64,000 nt of DNA from NCBI RefSeq assembly GCF_022605725.1, contig NC_065557.1, forward strand, positions 1,240,001 through 1,304,000, given 5' to 3'. Within the stretch, counting starts at the first letter, position 1. Each line of letters opens with the position of its first letter. The notes under the pieces are model-generated. The model worked only from the letters and a program-made list of their open reading frames with translations, was not told the DNA's origin and did no database searches. The DNA is from Anthonomus grandis grandis. Taxonomy: Eukaryota; Arthropoda; Insecta; Coleoptera; Curculionidae. A program made the position numbers and the translations under genes. This document shows, piece by piece, positions 11,001 to 17,300 of this stretch.

Positions 11001-14000
11001 AACAATACGCATGAATTAACAGCTGGTTTCTTCATTAATATCCAATCTAATAACATAGTTTGTTTATTTACATTTGATCTAATTATATATATTTATATTA
11101 TTGAATATTTAATACAAAAACAGTGCTATTAGATTGGTTTTTATGAACGAAAAACGATGATTTTTCAAAAGAATTTCTTACTGGGCAAATGTTTGGGGTG
11201 GGTGGGGGGGTAAGGGTTGTGTTGATGAAAAACAATGTTTTTGCAGAAAATATTTATTATTCCATATTTAATTTAGTAACCCTGTTTATTTAAATTTGAT
11301 ATAATTTTATATATAAATATTTAGAATAAAAACAGCTTTATTAAATTGGATAATATAGACGAAAAACAGTGATTTTTTAGAAGAATTTCATGAAATATTT
11401 GAGGTGTAGTAATCGAGTTTAAAAACTAGATATGTAAATCCCGTGTCAATTTTTTCAATCGCCGACATTTTTTAAAACAGAATCGTATATGATATACGTA
11501 TATTCTACAATTGAATAAATATATCTTGACCATATACGATTGATTAATATACCAAAACCAAAAATTGACTAAAAAAATCGTCGAATAAGTCTATCTATTT
11601 ATCGATAATAATATATCATGTGTTGCTTGGGTGGCATTTCAGTTTGTTTATTTATGAAATAAACAAACGAAGGACAAAAATCAAGACAGTCTGGTATACG
11701 TTCACAGCCTGCAATTTTCGGGCTGAATTACAGAATGTCAAATAAAATTGAATTTTGAAGATTGCATAAGAAATATTCAGGAGAGCGTGTTGAGTACTAA
11801 ACCGTTATGAGGCTTAGTGGCAAAGAAGAATATTTATCTCGTTTTAAGGTTATCTTTCTGATATAAAGATAATGCTTAGCAGAAAATAGGCGTTTCACGT
11901 TTTTCAAGTTATTTATTTATTAATAAAGTTACGGAGTCAGAAATGTGAAGAATTCAGTCCTTTTCTATCTCAACTTTGAGAACCTGAAAGTGTACCATTG
12001 TCAGCAAAATAATTCTGAAATAATCGTCAGGATGTAAACAAACAAACAAAAAACAAGTTACACGTGTTTCGCCCTGTATAAGTAGGGCATCATCAGGCCT
12101 TAATGATTTTTGTTGTAAGTTTTACAGTGTATGTGTAAGTCCTAAGGCCTGATGATGCCCTGCCTGAGAAAAAATTACTTTTTTCGTATCCATCAATGAT
12201 TTACCCAAAAATCAGCAAATTTTTGTTTGGAAATTCCGATGTGCCCATCGAGATGATACTCTTTTCCAGCTACTTTTCTCCAACTAAACTAATGGTAAAA
12301 TTGTTTTTTTTGGTACCATCAATGATTCTCCCAAAAGCGAAAATTTTCACAAAACTTTCGGGCTATTTTTAGTCAATTTTAAGAGAAATCCTGTGTGCAT
12401 AACACTTGCAATAAACATTCCTAAAATTAACCTCCAATTAATAATACCCCCCTATATTCCCACTAAAATCAACTAGATCGCTTTAAGGGCTATTGCAATA
12501 AGGGATTCCCCGGAGAGCCTTTCACCACCGAAGTGTTTATTAGATCGTAAATTTGAAAACCATCGATGGATGTTCGGTATAGGCAGCTGGAGTATTGCTA
12601 ATATACTGTAGGTGAGTGCAGAGTTATAATGGCCGTTAATTTTCGGTTAATTTTGATGTAATTGTTTATGTAGCTACTAAATAGAGTTTATATGAGAATT
12701 TATTAGGCTTGAATTGAGTATATTTGTTGTTTATTAAATTGAGCTGAAAAAACTTTTTTGAAAATTACAATTAACCCATAGGCATGGTAAAATTATGACT
12801 AATTTAACGGTAAAGTTATATTTTTGATAACTTCTAAGTCAAAATTAGAAAATTTTTATAAAAATTAAGAAAAATCCATCGTCATGGTACTCGTTTTCAA
12901 CTACTACTTTTCAGGGAATTTAATGGTAAAATTACATTTTTGGTAGCGTTAACTCCCGAGTCAGAATCAATAAAACTTTCTTAAAAATCAAGGAAAATCC
13001 GTCGACATGGTACTCATTTTCAATTACTATTTTCCAGAGAATTTACTGTTAAAATTAGATTTTTGATAGCAAAATCAATCAAACTTTCTTAAAAATCAAG
13101 AAAAATTCATCGAGATGTTACTCACTTTCAACTACTTTTTTCCAGAGAATCCAATACTGAAACCATATTCTTGATAACGTTAACTCTCAAGTCATAATCA
13201 ATAAAACCATTTTAAAAATCAAAAAAAACCCGTCGACACGGTACTCTTTATCAGTTAACTCTTTCCAACTAATTTAATAGTACAATCACCTTCTTTGTTC
13301 CACGACAAAATTTAATTTCATCTCACCTGTTTCGCCCTAGTAGGCGTCATCAGGGGCGACGTATTGGTCACACTGAACCCAATCAAACCCTGCTCTATAG
13401 CCTGCAGGGCGTACATCCCAGCTATACCATAATGATTTGACCCTAAATAACCAACATTTTAGTCAATGATTTCTTTAAATCAACATTATAAATACCTTTG
13501 GCCACCACCAATCCAATTCCGACTTCTTTGGCTTTTTTCATGGCGATATCCATGGCATTTTTCCCTACCACCGCACCCAATCCGTTGTGACCGTCCAAGT
13601 AAGCTGTGGCCACGGTTTCGTTCAATGTGGTGGGGGTAACGTTGGCCTCCGTGGTACCATGCTGGATGTCGCGGATGTACATTTCTATCGTAATTTCATC
13701 TAATGTTGGTTTAGTTTCTCTTACCTAGATTGATGATTTTATGGTTTATGATTGGTGATGATGGTTTCCTAATATTTTCAAGGAATTGATGTTATTTGTT
13801 GCTTCTCCTATCAGGCAGTTGACCGTTGAAGTCACTTTTCTCAATTTCTAAGTTTCTTTCATAGACAGTTGAACCATTTCCGTATATACCGAAATAGTCA
13901 ATCAACGCTTTTACTTAGAAAATGTGTGTGCAACGGATGCTGATGATTGTTTTTATGATACGGTGATGATCTTTTACCTAATCTGTTCATGCCGTGGCTG

Positions 14001-14296
14001 TAGTGTCCACGATGGTCCGCTTCCAGGAGGTTCGCCGATACGATTTCCGCGTTTTCTGTGGAGGTGCCTACAGCCAGAAAACAGTCTTTCATAAAGCGTT
14101 TCGCCTCCTCCAAAGGTGTTATGAGTTTAGGGCCTAAGATTCGGTAATCAATGAGTTTTTTATTATTTAAATTAATGTTAAAGACGCATTTACCTGAAGA
14201 ATACTGTTGTCTCTTAAATCTGGATAAGAGGTGGGTTTTTTGGTCAGAGAGGCACTGGCACTGGGGCCTCGCTAGGCCTATACTTCGTAAAGCCAT
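4855..14296 (-). CDS. Malate/L-lactate dehydrogenase (Ldh2/YjmC-like) family oxidoreductase, 8 coding exons
   Basis: Minus-strand join of 14296-14194, 14133-13978, 13684-13496, 13442-13327, 5946-5848, 5788-5593, 5538-5384 and 5049-4855: 1209 nt, 402 residues plus stop. Every intron is GT-AG and all phases match. Family hallmarks in order: SHGMNR (80-85, with the conserved His81), SNHYG (151-155, second conserved His), NTSP (176-179), LGTNPLALGAPG (191-202), LDMATT (210-215), GEPIP (229-233) and GYKGYGLG (268-275). The family (PF02615) uses NAD(P) to reduce or oxidise 2-oxo/2-hydroxy acids; the substrate here cannot be told. Residues 1-35 are Arg-rich with one acidic residue (RFKRQQYSSG at the end), suggesting a mitochondrial presequence. 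The ATG at 14296 is preferred because an acceptor (T-run then CCAG) ends three bases before it and the context AAAATGG is good. Length is near what I expect for the insect homologues. No damage is seen. Confidence 0.93.
5083..5113. repeat. (AAT)n microsatellite in the last intron
   Basis: About ten uninterrupted AAT/ATA units. It lies wholly inside the 334-nt intron at 5050-5383. Confidence 0.9.
5384..5538 (-). CDS. Ldh2-family gene, seventh coding exon
   Basis: Encodes residues 287-338: SYGPNVRRWG, ANLGQAFMAIDPRVFAPEF, then a helix ending LRDMEP. The donor CCG|GTAAGT matches consensus strongly. The following 334-nt intron (5050-5383) carries an AAT microsatellite. Confidence 0.92.
5539..5592 (-). 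other. 54-nt intron, stop-free and a multiple of three
   Basis: GTAATACT to TTTTAAAG. Excision joins MLSG to SSYGPNVRRWG, as the family requires. Like the 60-nt intron it has no in-frame stop, so reading through would add 18 residues without a frameshift. Automatic gene callers may wrongly keep it as coding. Confidence 0.85.
5593..5788 (-). CDS. Ldh2-family gene, sixth coding exon
   Basis: Encodes residues 222-286 plus one base: IEIAKRKGEPIPEGWA, LLPLGG and GYKGYGLGMFVEIFCGMLSG. The GYKGYGL glycine-rich loop is a diagnostic family motif. Donor TCCG|GTAATAC. Confidence 0.93.
5848..5946 (-). CDS. Ldh2-family gene, fifth coding exon
   Basis: 99 nt, 33 codons (residues 189-221), read in a different frame from the longer flanking open frame. 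It encodes ATLGTNPLALGAPG, KKGDSFVLDMATTAVALGK, the Rossmann-like cofactor-binding part of the family. Donor AAG|GTAACC; the following intron is 59 nt (5789-5847). Using an AG ten bases upstream of the chosen acceptor would break the frame. Confidence 0.93.
6113..6217. repeat. Hairpin/MITE-like element with perfect 16-bp inverted arms
   Basis: AATATCCAATCTAATA at 6113-6128 and its exact reverse complement at 6202-6217, separated by 73 A+T-rich bases. A sister copy in inverted orientation lies at 11037-11137. No target duplication was established. Confidence 0.7.
6186..6785 (+). repeat. Left arm of a long inverted repeat
   Basis: This stretch matches the reverse complement of 10629-11062 over nearly its whole length, with scattered substitutions. 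Shared landmarks include GTTATTAGATTGGATATT, a G-rich run, GCAGAAAATAATTGCCCAATA, CCAGAATCCTGAAAAATGA and AACGCCTGG. About 150-165 bases around 6385-6545 are absent from the other arm. It is either a transposon family present in both orientations or the two ends of one larger element now filled with other insertions. Confidence 0.8.
6301..6327 (+). other. Potential G-quadruplex run
   Basis: Five G-runs of 3-6 separated by T, T, TTAA and TA. This satisfies the usual G3+ N1-7 pattern and is very unusual against the A+T-rich background. It belongs to the dispersed repeat whose other copies carry a C15 run (10929-10943) and another G-rich run (11195-11216). Confidence 0.7.
6925..6945. repeat. (AAT)n microsatellite
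   Basis: Seven AAT units, about 65 bp left of the TIR element that begins at 7010. Confidence 0.85.
7010..8698 (+). mobile_element. TIR DNA transposon carrying a DUF7869-type gene relic (1689 bp)
   Basis: Both ends carry the same inverted terminus: CGTCGCCTTGCA at 7010 and its reverse complement ending at 8698. Similarity continues through AGGGGCGTA, about 27 of 31 positions identical. The element is flanked on both sides by ATTT (7006-7009 and 8699-8702), a likely 4-bp target duplication. Inside, the motif GGCGTA(A/T)CTCA recurs near the ends: 7030-7040, 7109-7119, 7159-7169 (one change), 7199-7209, 8430-8440 (degenerate) and 8473-8483 on the plus strand, and 8668-8678 on the minus strand. 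Such ordered subterminal repeats are typical transposase-binding sites. The internal gene is truncated and broken, so this copy is non-autonomous. It sits in intron 4 of the Ldh2-family gene, in the opposite orientation to that gene. Confidence 0.75.
7211..8144 (+). pseudogene. Broken DUF7869-type protein (transposon-encoded, 5'-truncated)
   Basis: The longest clean piece (7299-8051) includes FYKRRLAAYNFTLYNL, the DGCSGQNKN motif, RLRFFEPFHGQSEGDSVHSAI and VSHRAEHYRSL. This pattern occurs in insect proteins carrying the uncharacterised DUF7869 domain. Three breaks are visible. First, there is no N-terminal half: frame opens at about 7211 directly after a subterminal repeat, with no start codon. 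Second, upstream sequence reading FDLQQVIYLPKTNE (7310-7350) is in another frame, so about two bases were lost near 7347. Third, a TAA at 8049-8051 interrupts a frame that continues as YQDLISLCSGETP to a second stop at 8142-8144. The Asp in DGC and the HGQSEGD segment may belong to a nuclease-like active site; that is inference. Full-length relatives should be several hundred residues longer. Confidence 0.72.
8703..9416. other. A+T-rich spacer with decayed repeat fragments
   Basis: Contains CTGGAATA(A/C)-type fragments (for example near 8991) resembling stretches at 6757 and 6803 in the left inverted arm and just after it. No coding region or intact element is visible. Confidence 0.5.
9417..10351 (-). 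pseudogene. Decayed mariner/Tc1-like (IS630 superfamily) transposase
   Basis: Reading on the minus strand from an ATG at 10351: MENFTNQELADMHLAF, then RTVRTVEFEDEVLQRVADEPS (helix-turn-helix region, about 10140-10080), YHFQKVQGMTAADYDPRV, LWTDEASFTRDG (first catalytic Asp, near 9895), WSVNVWAGI, QQMWFQHDEAPAHF (second Asp, near 9620) and SWPPRSPDLTSLDFFLWG (third Asp, near 9510), ending DLIGRK. The pieces lie in several frames with at least two frameshifts and several stops, so it is inactive. About the last 40-60 residues expected for the family are missing. Catalytic Asp residues themselves survive. It lies between the two inverted arms (6186-6785 and 10629-11062). Confidence 0.9.
10352..10628. 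other. 5' flank of the transposase relic
   Basis: Probably the untranslated end of the same mariner-like element. It ends in CTGAAACACCCTGTAC, a sequence style often found at the termini of insect mariner-like elements. No matching terminal repeat was found beyond 9417, consistent with loss of that end. Confidence 0.45.
10629..11062 (-). repeat. Right arm of the long inverted repeat
   Basis: Reverse-complement copy of 6186-6785, lacking about 150-165 internal bases. It includes a C15 run at 10929-10943, the counterpart of the left arm's G-rich run. The two arms are about 3.8 kb apart and could pair in the unspliced transcript of the host gene. Confidence 0.8.
11037..11137. repeat. Second hairpin/MITE-like copy
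   Basis: AATATCCAATCTAATA at 11037-11052 pairs with TATTAGATTGG at 11127-11137. Inverted relative to the copy at 6113-6217. Confidence 0.6.
11127..11400 (+). repeat. Two further partial copies of the G-rich dispersed repeat
   Basis: 11127-11260 repeats the left-arm order TATTAGATTGG, TTTCTTACTGG, G-rich run (11195-11216), GCAGAAAATA. 11335-11400 repeats it again without the G-run (ATTAAATTGGATAATAT, ACAGTGATTTTTTAGAAGAATTTC). The family is therefore present at least four times in 5.3 kb. Confidence 0.7.
11401..12055. other. A+T-rich intronic sequence
   Basis: No gene. Contains short TATA-rich palindromic stretches (about 11483-11540) and the perfect hairpin at 11642-11668. Confidence 0.5.
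11642..11668. repeat. Perfect 12-bp hairpin with 3-nt loop
   Basis: GTTTGTTTATTT, loop ATG, AAATAAACAAAC. The arms are exact complements. Its role is unknown. Confidence 0.85.
12062..12163. repeat. Hairpin of a dispersed GGGCGAAACACGTG-type repeat
   Basis: CGTGTTTCGCCCTG precedes AGGGCATCATCAGGCCTTA (about 12083-12101). The reverse complement TAAGGCCTGATGATGCCCT occurs at about 12144-12162, giving a stem of about 19 bp. This looks like the end of a small transposon family. Confidence 0.65.
12230..13310. repeat. Diverged ~115-bp tandem repeat (family D)
   Basis: Four units are clear from about 12818, 12930, 13043 and 13145, each with TTTTTGATA or GGTAGC, AATCAATAAAACTTTCTTAAA, AAAATCCGTCGACATGGTACTC and TTCAACTACTTTTTCCAGAGAAT-like blocks. 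A further diverged unit lies around 12235-12345. Related pieces occur at about 4470-4560 and 21140-21215, on either side of the gene. Units differ by many substitutions and lengths of about 103-122 bp, so this is an old array. Confidence 0.65.
13327..13442 (-). CDS. Ldh2-family gene, fourth coding exon
   Basis: Too short for an ordinary ORF search. It encodes residues 150-188: GSNHYGIAGMYALQAIEQG, FSVTNTSP and PTRAKQ, all family-typical. The acceptor is TTATTTAG and the donor CAG|GTGAGA, a strong match to consensus. The last 30 bases resemble a dispersed hairpin repeat about 1.25 kb away in the next intron (see findings). Confidence 0.93.
13496..13684 (-). CDS. Ldh2-family gene, third coding exon
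   Basis: Encodes residues 87-149 plus one base: EMYIRDIQ, the NETVATAYLDGHNGLGAVVG segment, the helix MDIAMKKAKEVGIG and VVAKG. The Gly150 codon is split across the next intron, a 53-nt GT-AG intron at 13443-13495. Confidence 0.92.
13685..13977 (-). other. Intron 2 of the Ldh2-family gene (293 nt)
   Basis: GT-AG intron between GTAAAAG and ATTACGATAG. It contains no coding sequence and no obvious repeat. Confidence 0.85.
13978..14133 (-). CDS. Ldh2-family gene, second coding exon
   Basis: Encodes residues 35-86 and the first base of Glu87: the N-terminal helical part with EEAKRFM, the conserved VGT turn and LLEADHRGHYSHGMNRL. The His of SHGMNR is the conserved catalytic-type histidine of this family. 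Ends at a GTAAAAG donor; the split codon G|AA gives the Glu of RLEMY. Confidence 0.9.
14134..14193 (-). other. 60-nt intron, stop-free and a multiple of three
   Basis: GTAAATGC at the 5' end and CGAATCTTAG at the 3' end. Removing it joins SSG to PKLITPLEEAKRF, the normal start of the Ldh2 fold. Its length is divisible by three and it has no in-frame stop, so a naive reading frame runs through it and adds 20 Lys/Asn/Leu-rich residues. I read it as an intron because the insert resembles no family sequence and both splice sites are good. Confidence 0.82.
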
Positions 14297-14299
14297 TTT
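14194..14299 (-). CDS. Ldh2-family gene, first coding exon
   Basis: The exon opens at 14299 after a T-rich tract and AG at 14301-14300, leaving AAA before the ATG (14296-14294). It encodes residues 1-34 and the first base of Gly35. Its product is basic and Ser/Arg/Gln-rich, which fits a cleavable mitochondrial leader. It ends at a GTAAAT donor. The acceptor just before the ATG implies at least one upstream non-coding exon. Confidence 0.85.
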
Positions 14300-14384
14300 C
14301 TGGAAAAAAAATCCGTACATACAGATTTGGAAATTAGGCATGTTTTAGACGTACTGATTTTCAGCTTATATAATGGTAAAACTA

Positions 14385-17300
14385 ATAAATACGCGCATTT
14401 TGTCCTCTGAAATTAAATTTTTCTGCCCAAGTTTTATGATCGATTTTTGCAATTTAATTTTTTTTTTTGATAAAACGCTGAAATAGGTGTCTAATGAATT
14501 TATTCGAAGAAGCTGCGGTCCATTTTTCACATCTCTAACTTTCTTATTTTCAGAGATACGAGCATTTTGTACCCTCAAATTTAATTTTTTTAAAAAAAAT
14601 TTTTTTCAAGTATTATGGGCAATTTTTGGAATTTCAAAATTTTTTTGAAAAAAACCTAGAAATAGGTGTCCAATGATTTTATTAGAAGAAGCTATGTTCC
14701 AATTTTCACATCTCTAACTTTCTTAGTTTTAGAGACACGAACGTTTTGTCCCTAAAAAATAAAAAAAAAATTGAAAAAAAAAGTTTTTAATTTCCAAGGT
14801 TTGTTTTCTTGATTTTTAATTTTTTTTGGGAAAAACGTAGAAATAGGTGTCCAATGATTTTATTAGACGAACCTATGTTCGAATTTTCAACTCTTTAAGC
14901 TTCTTATTTTCAGAGATACGAGCATTTTGTTCCCTCAAATTTAATTTTTTTTTTAAAAATTTTTTTTCAAGTATTATGGGCAATTTTTGGAATTTCAAAA
15001 TTTTTTTGAAAAAAACCTAGAAATAGGTGTCCAATAATTTTATTAGAAGAAGCTACGTTCTAATTTTCACATCTCTAACTTTCTTAGTTTTAGAGATACG
15101 AGCGTTTTGTCCCTAAAAAATTAAAAAAAAATTGAAAAAAAAAGTTTTTAATTTCCAAGGCTTGTTTATTGATTTTTAATTTTTTTTCCAAAAAACGCAG
15201 ATATAGGTGTCTAATGAATTTATTCGAAGAAGCTGTGGTCCAATTTTCACATCTCTAACTTTATTAGTTTTAGAGATACGAGCGTTTTGTCCCTAAAAAA
15301 TAAAAAAAAATTGAAAAAAAAAGTTTTTAATTTCCAAGGTTTGTTTTTTTGATTTTTATTTTTTTTTGAAAAAAACGCAGAAATAGGTATTCAATGATTT
15401 TATTAGAAGAAGCTATGTTCCAATTTTCACATCTCTAACTTTCTTAGTTTTAGAGATACGAGCGTTTTGTCCCTAAAAAATAAAAAAAAAATGAAAAAAA
15501 AAGTTTTTATTTCCAAGGTGTGTTTTTTTGATTTTTAATTTTTTTTGGAAAAAACGTAGAAATAGGTGTATTACTATGATTTTATTAGACGAACCTATGT
15601 TCGAATTTTCAACTCTTTAAGCTTCTTATTTTCAGAGATACGAGCATATTGTACCCTCAAATTTAATTTTTTAAAAAAAAATTTTTTTCAAGTATTATGG
15701 GCAATTTTTGGAATTTCAAATTTTTTTTGAAAAAAAACCTAGAAATAGGTGTCCAATGATTTTATTAGAAGAACCTATATTTCAATTTTCACATCTCTAA
15801 CTTTCTTAGTTTTAGAGATACGAGCGTTTTGTCCCTAAAAAATAAAAAAAAAATGAAAAAAAAAGTTTTTAATTTCCAAGGTTTGTTTTTTTGATTTTTA
15901 ATTTTTTTTGGAAAAAACGCAGAAATAGGTGTCCAATGATTTTATTAGAAGAAGCTATGTTCCAATTTTCACATCTCTAACTTTTTTAGTTTGAGAGATA
16001 AGAGCATTTTGTCCCTAAAAAATTAAAAAAAAAAAGTTTTTATATTGCAAGGCTTGTTTTTTTGATTTTTAATTTTTTTTGGAAAAAACGTAGAAATAGG
16101 TGTCCTATGATTTTATTAGACGAACCTATGTTCGAATTTTCAACTCTTTAAGCTTCTTATTTTCAGAGATACGAGCATTTTGTTCCCTCAAATTTAATTT
16201 TTTTTTAATAATTTTTTTTTCAAGTATTATGGGCAATTTTTGAAATTTCAAAATTTTTTTGAAAAAACCTAGAAATAGGTGTCCAATAATTTTATTAGAA
16301 GAAGCTATGTTCCAATTTTCATATCTCTAACTTTCTTAGTTTTAGAGATACGAGCGTTTTGTCCCTAAAAAATAAAAAAAAATTGAAAAAAAAAGTTTTT
16401 AATTTCCAAGGTTTGTTTTTTTGATTTTTAATTTTTTTTGAAAAAAACCTAGAAATAGGTCTCCAATGATTTTATTAGAAGAACCTATATTTTAATTTTC
16501 ACATCTCTAACTTTCTTAGTTTTAGAGATACGAGCGTTTTGTCCCTAAAAAATAAAAACAAAATTGAAATAAAAAGTTTTTAATTTCCAAGGTTTTTTTT
16601 TTGATTTTTAATTTTTTTTGGAAAAAACGTAGAAATAGGTGTCCAATGATTTTATTAGAAAAAGCTATGTTCCAATTTTCACATCTCTAACTTTCTTAGT
16701 TTTAGAGATACGAGCGTTTTGTCCCTAAAAAATAAAAAAAAATTGAAATAAAAAGTTTTTAATTTCCAAGGTTTGTTTTTTTGATTTTTAATTTTTTTTG
16801 GAAAAAACGTAGAAATAGGTGTCCAATGATTTTATTAGAAGAACCTATATTTCAATTTTCACATCTCTAACTTTCTTAGTTTTAAAGATACGAGCGTTTT
16901 GTCCCTAAAAAATAACAAAAATTTGAAAAAAAAAGTTTTTAATTTCCAAGGTTTGTTTTTTTGATTTTTAATTTTTTTTGGAAAAAACCTAGAAATAGGT
17001 GTCCAATGATTTTATTAGAAGAAGCTATGTTCCAATTTTCACAGCTCTAACTTTCTTAGTTTTAGAGATACGAGCGTTTTGTCCCTAAAAAATAAAAAAA
17101 AATTGAAATAAAAAGTTTTTAATTTTCAAGGTTTGTTTTTTTTGATTTTTAATTTTTTTTGGAAAAAACGTAGAAATAGGTGTCCAATGATTTTATTAGA
17201 AGAAGCTATGTTCCAATTTTCACATCTCTAACTTTCTTAGTTTTAGAGATACGAGCGTTTTGTCCCTAAAAAATAACAAAAATTTGAAAAAAAAAGTTTT

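Larger units (their letters stand above)
5947..13326 (-). other. Intron 4 of the Ldh2-family gene, 7380 nt, loaded with transposon relics
   Basis: Starts GTGAGATG and ends ACAATTACTAG. It accounts for about 80% of the 9.4-kb coding-gene span. From the 5' end of the transcript it contains: a ~115-bp diverged tandem repeat, a hairpin repeat, several copies of a G-rich/hairpin repeat, a decayed mariner-like transposase, a DUF7869-type TIR element and a second inverted arm. All listed pieces are annotated separately. Confidence 0.9.

Noticed and set aside
13898..14341. Start codon at 14341 for the Ldh2-family protein
   Set aside because: The extra 15 residues (MPNFQICMYGFFFQK) are encoded by the polypyrimidine tract and acceptor region; the ATG at 14296 follows the AG directly.
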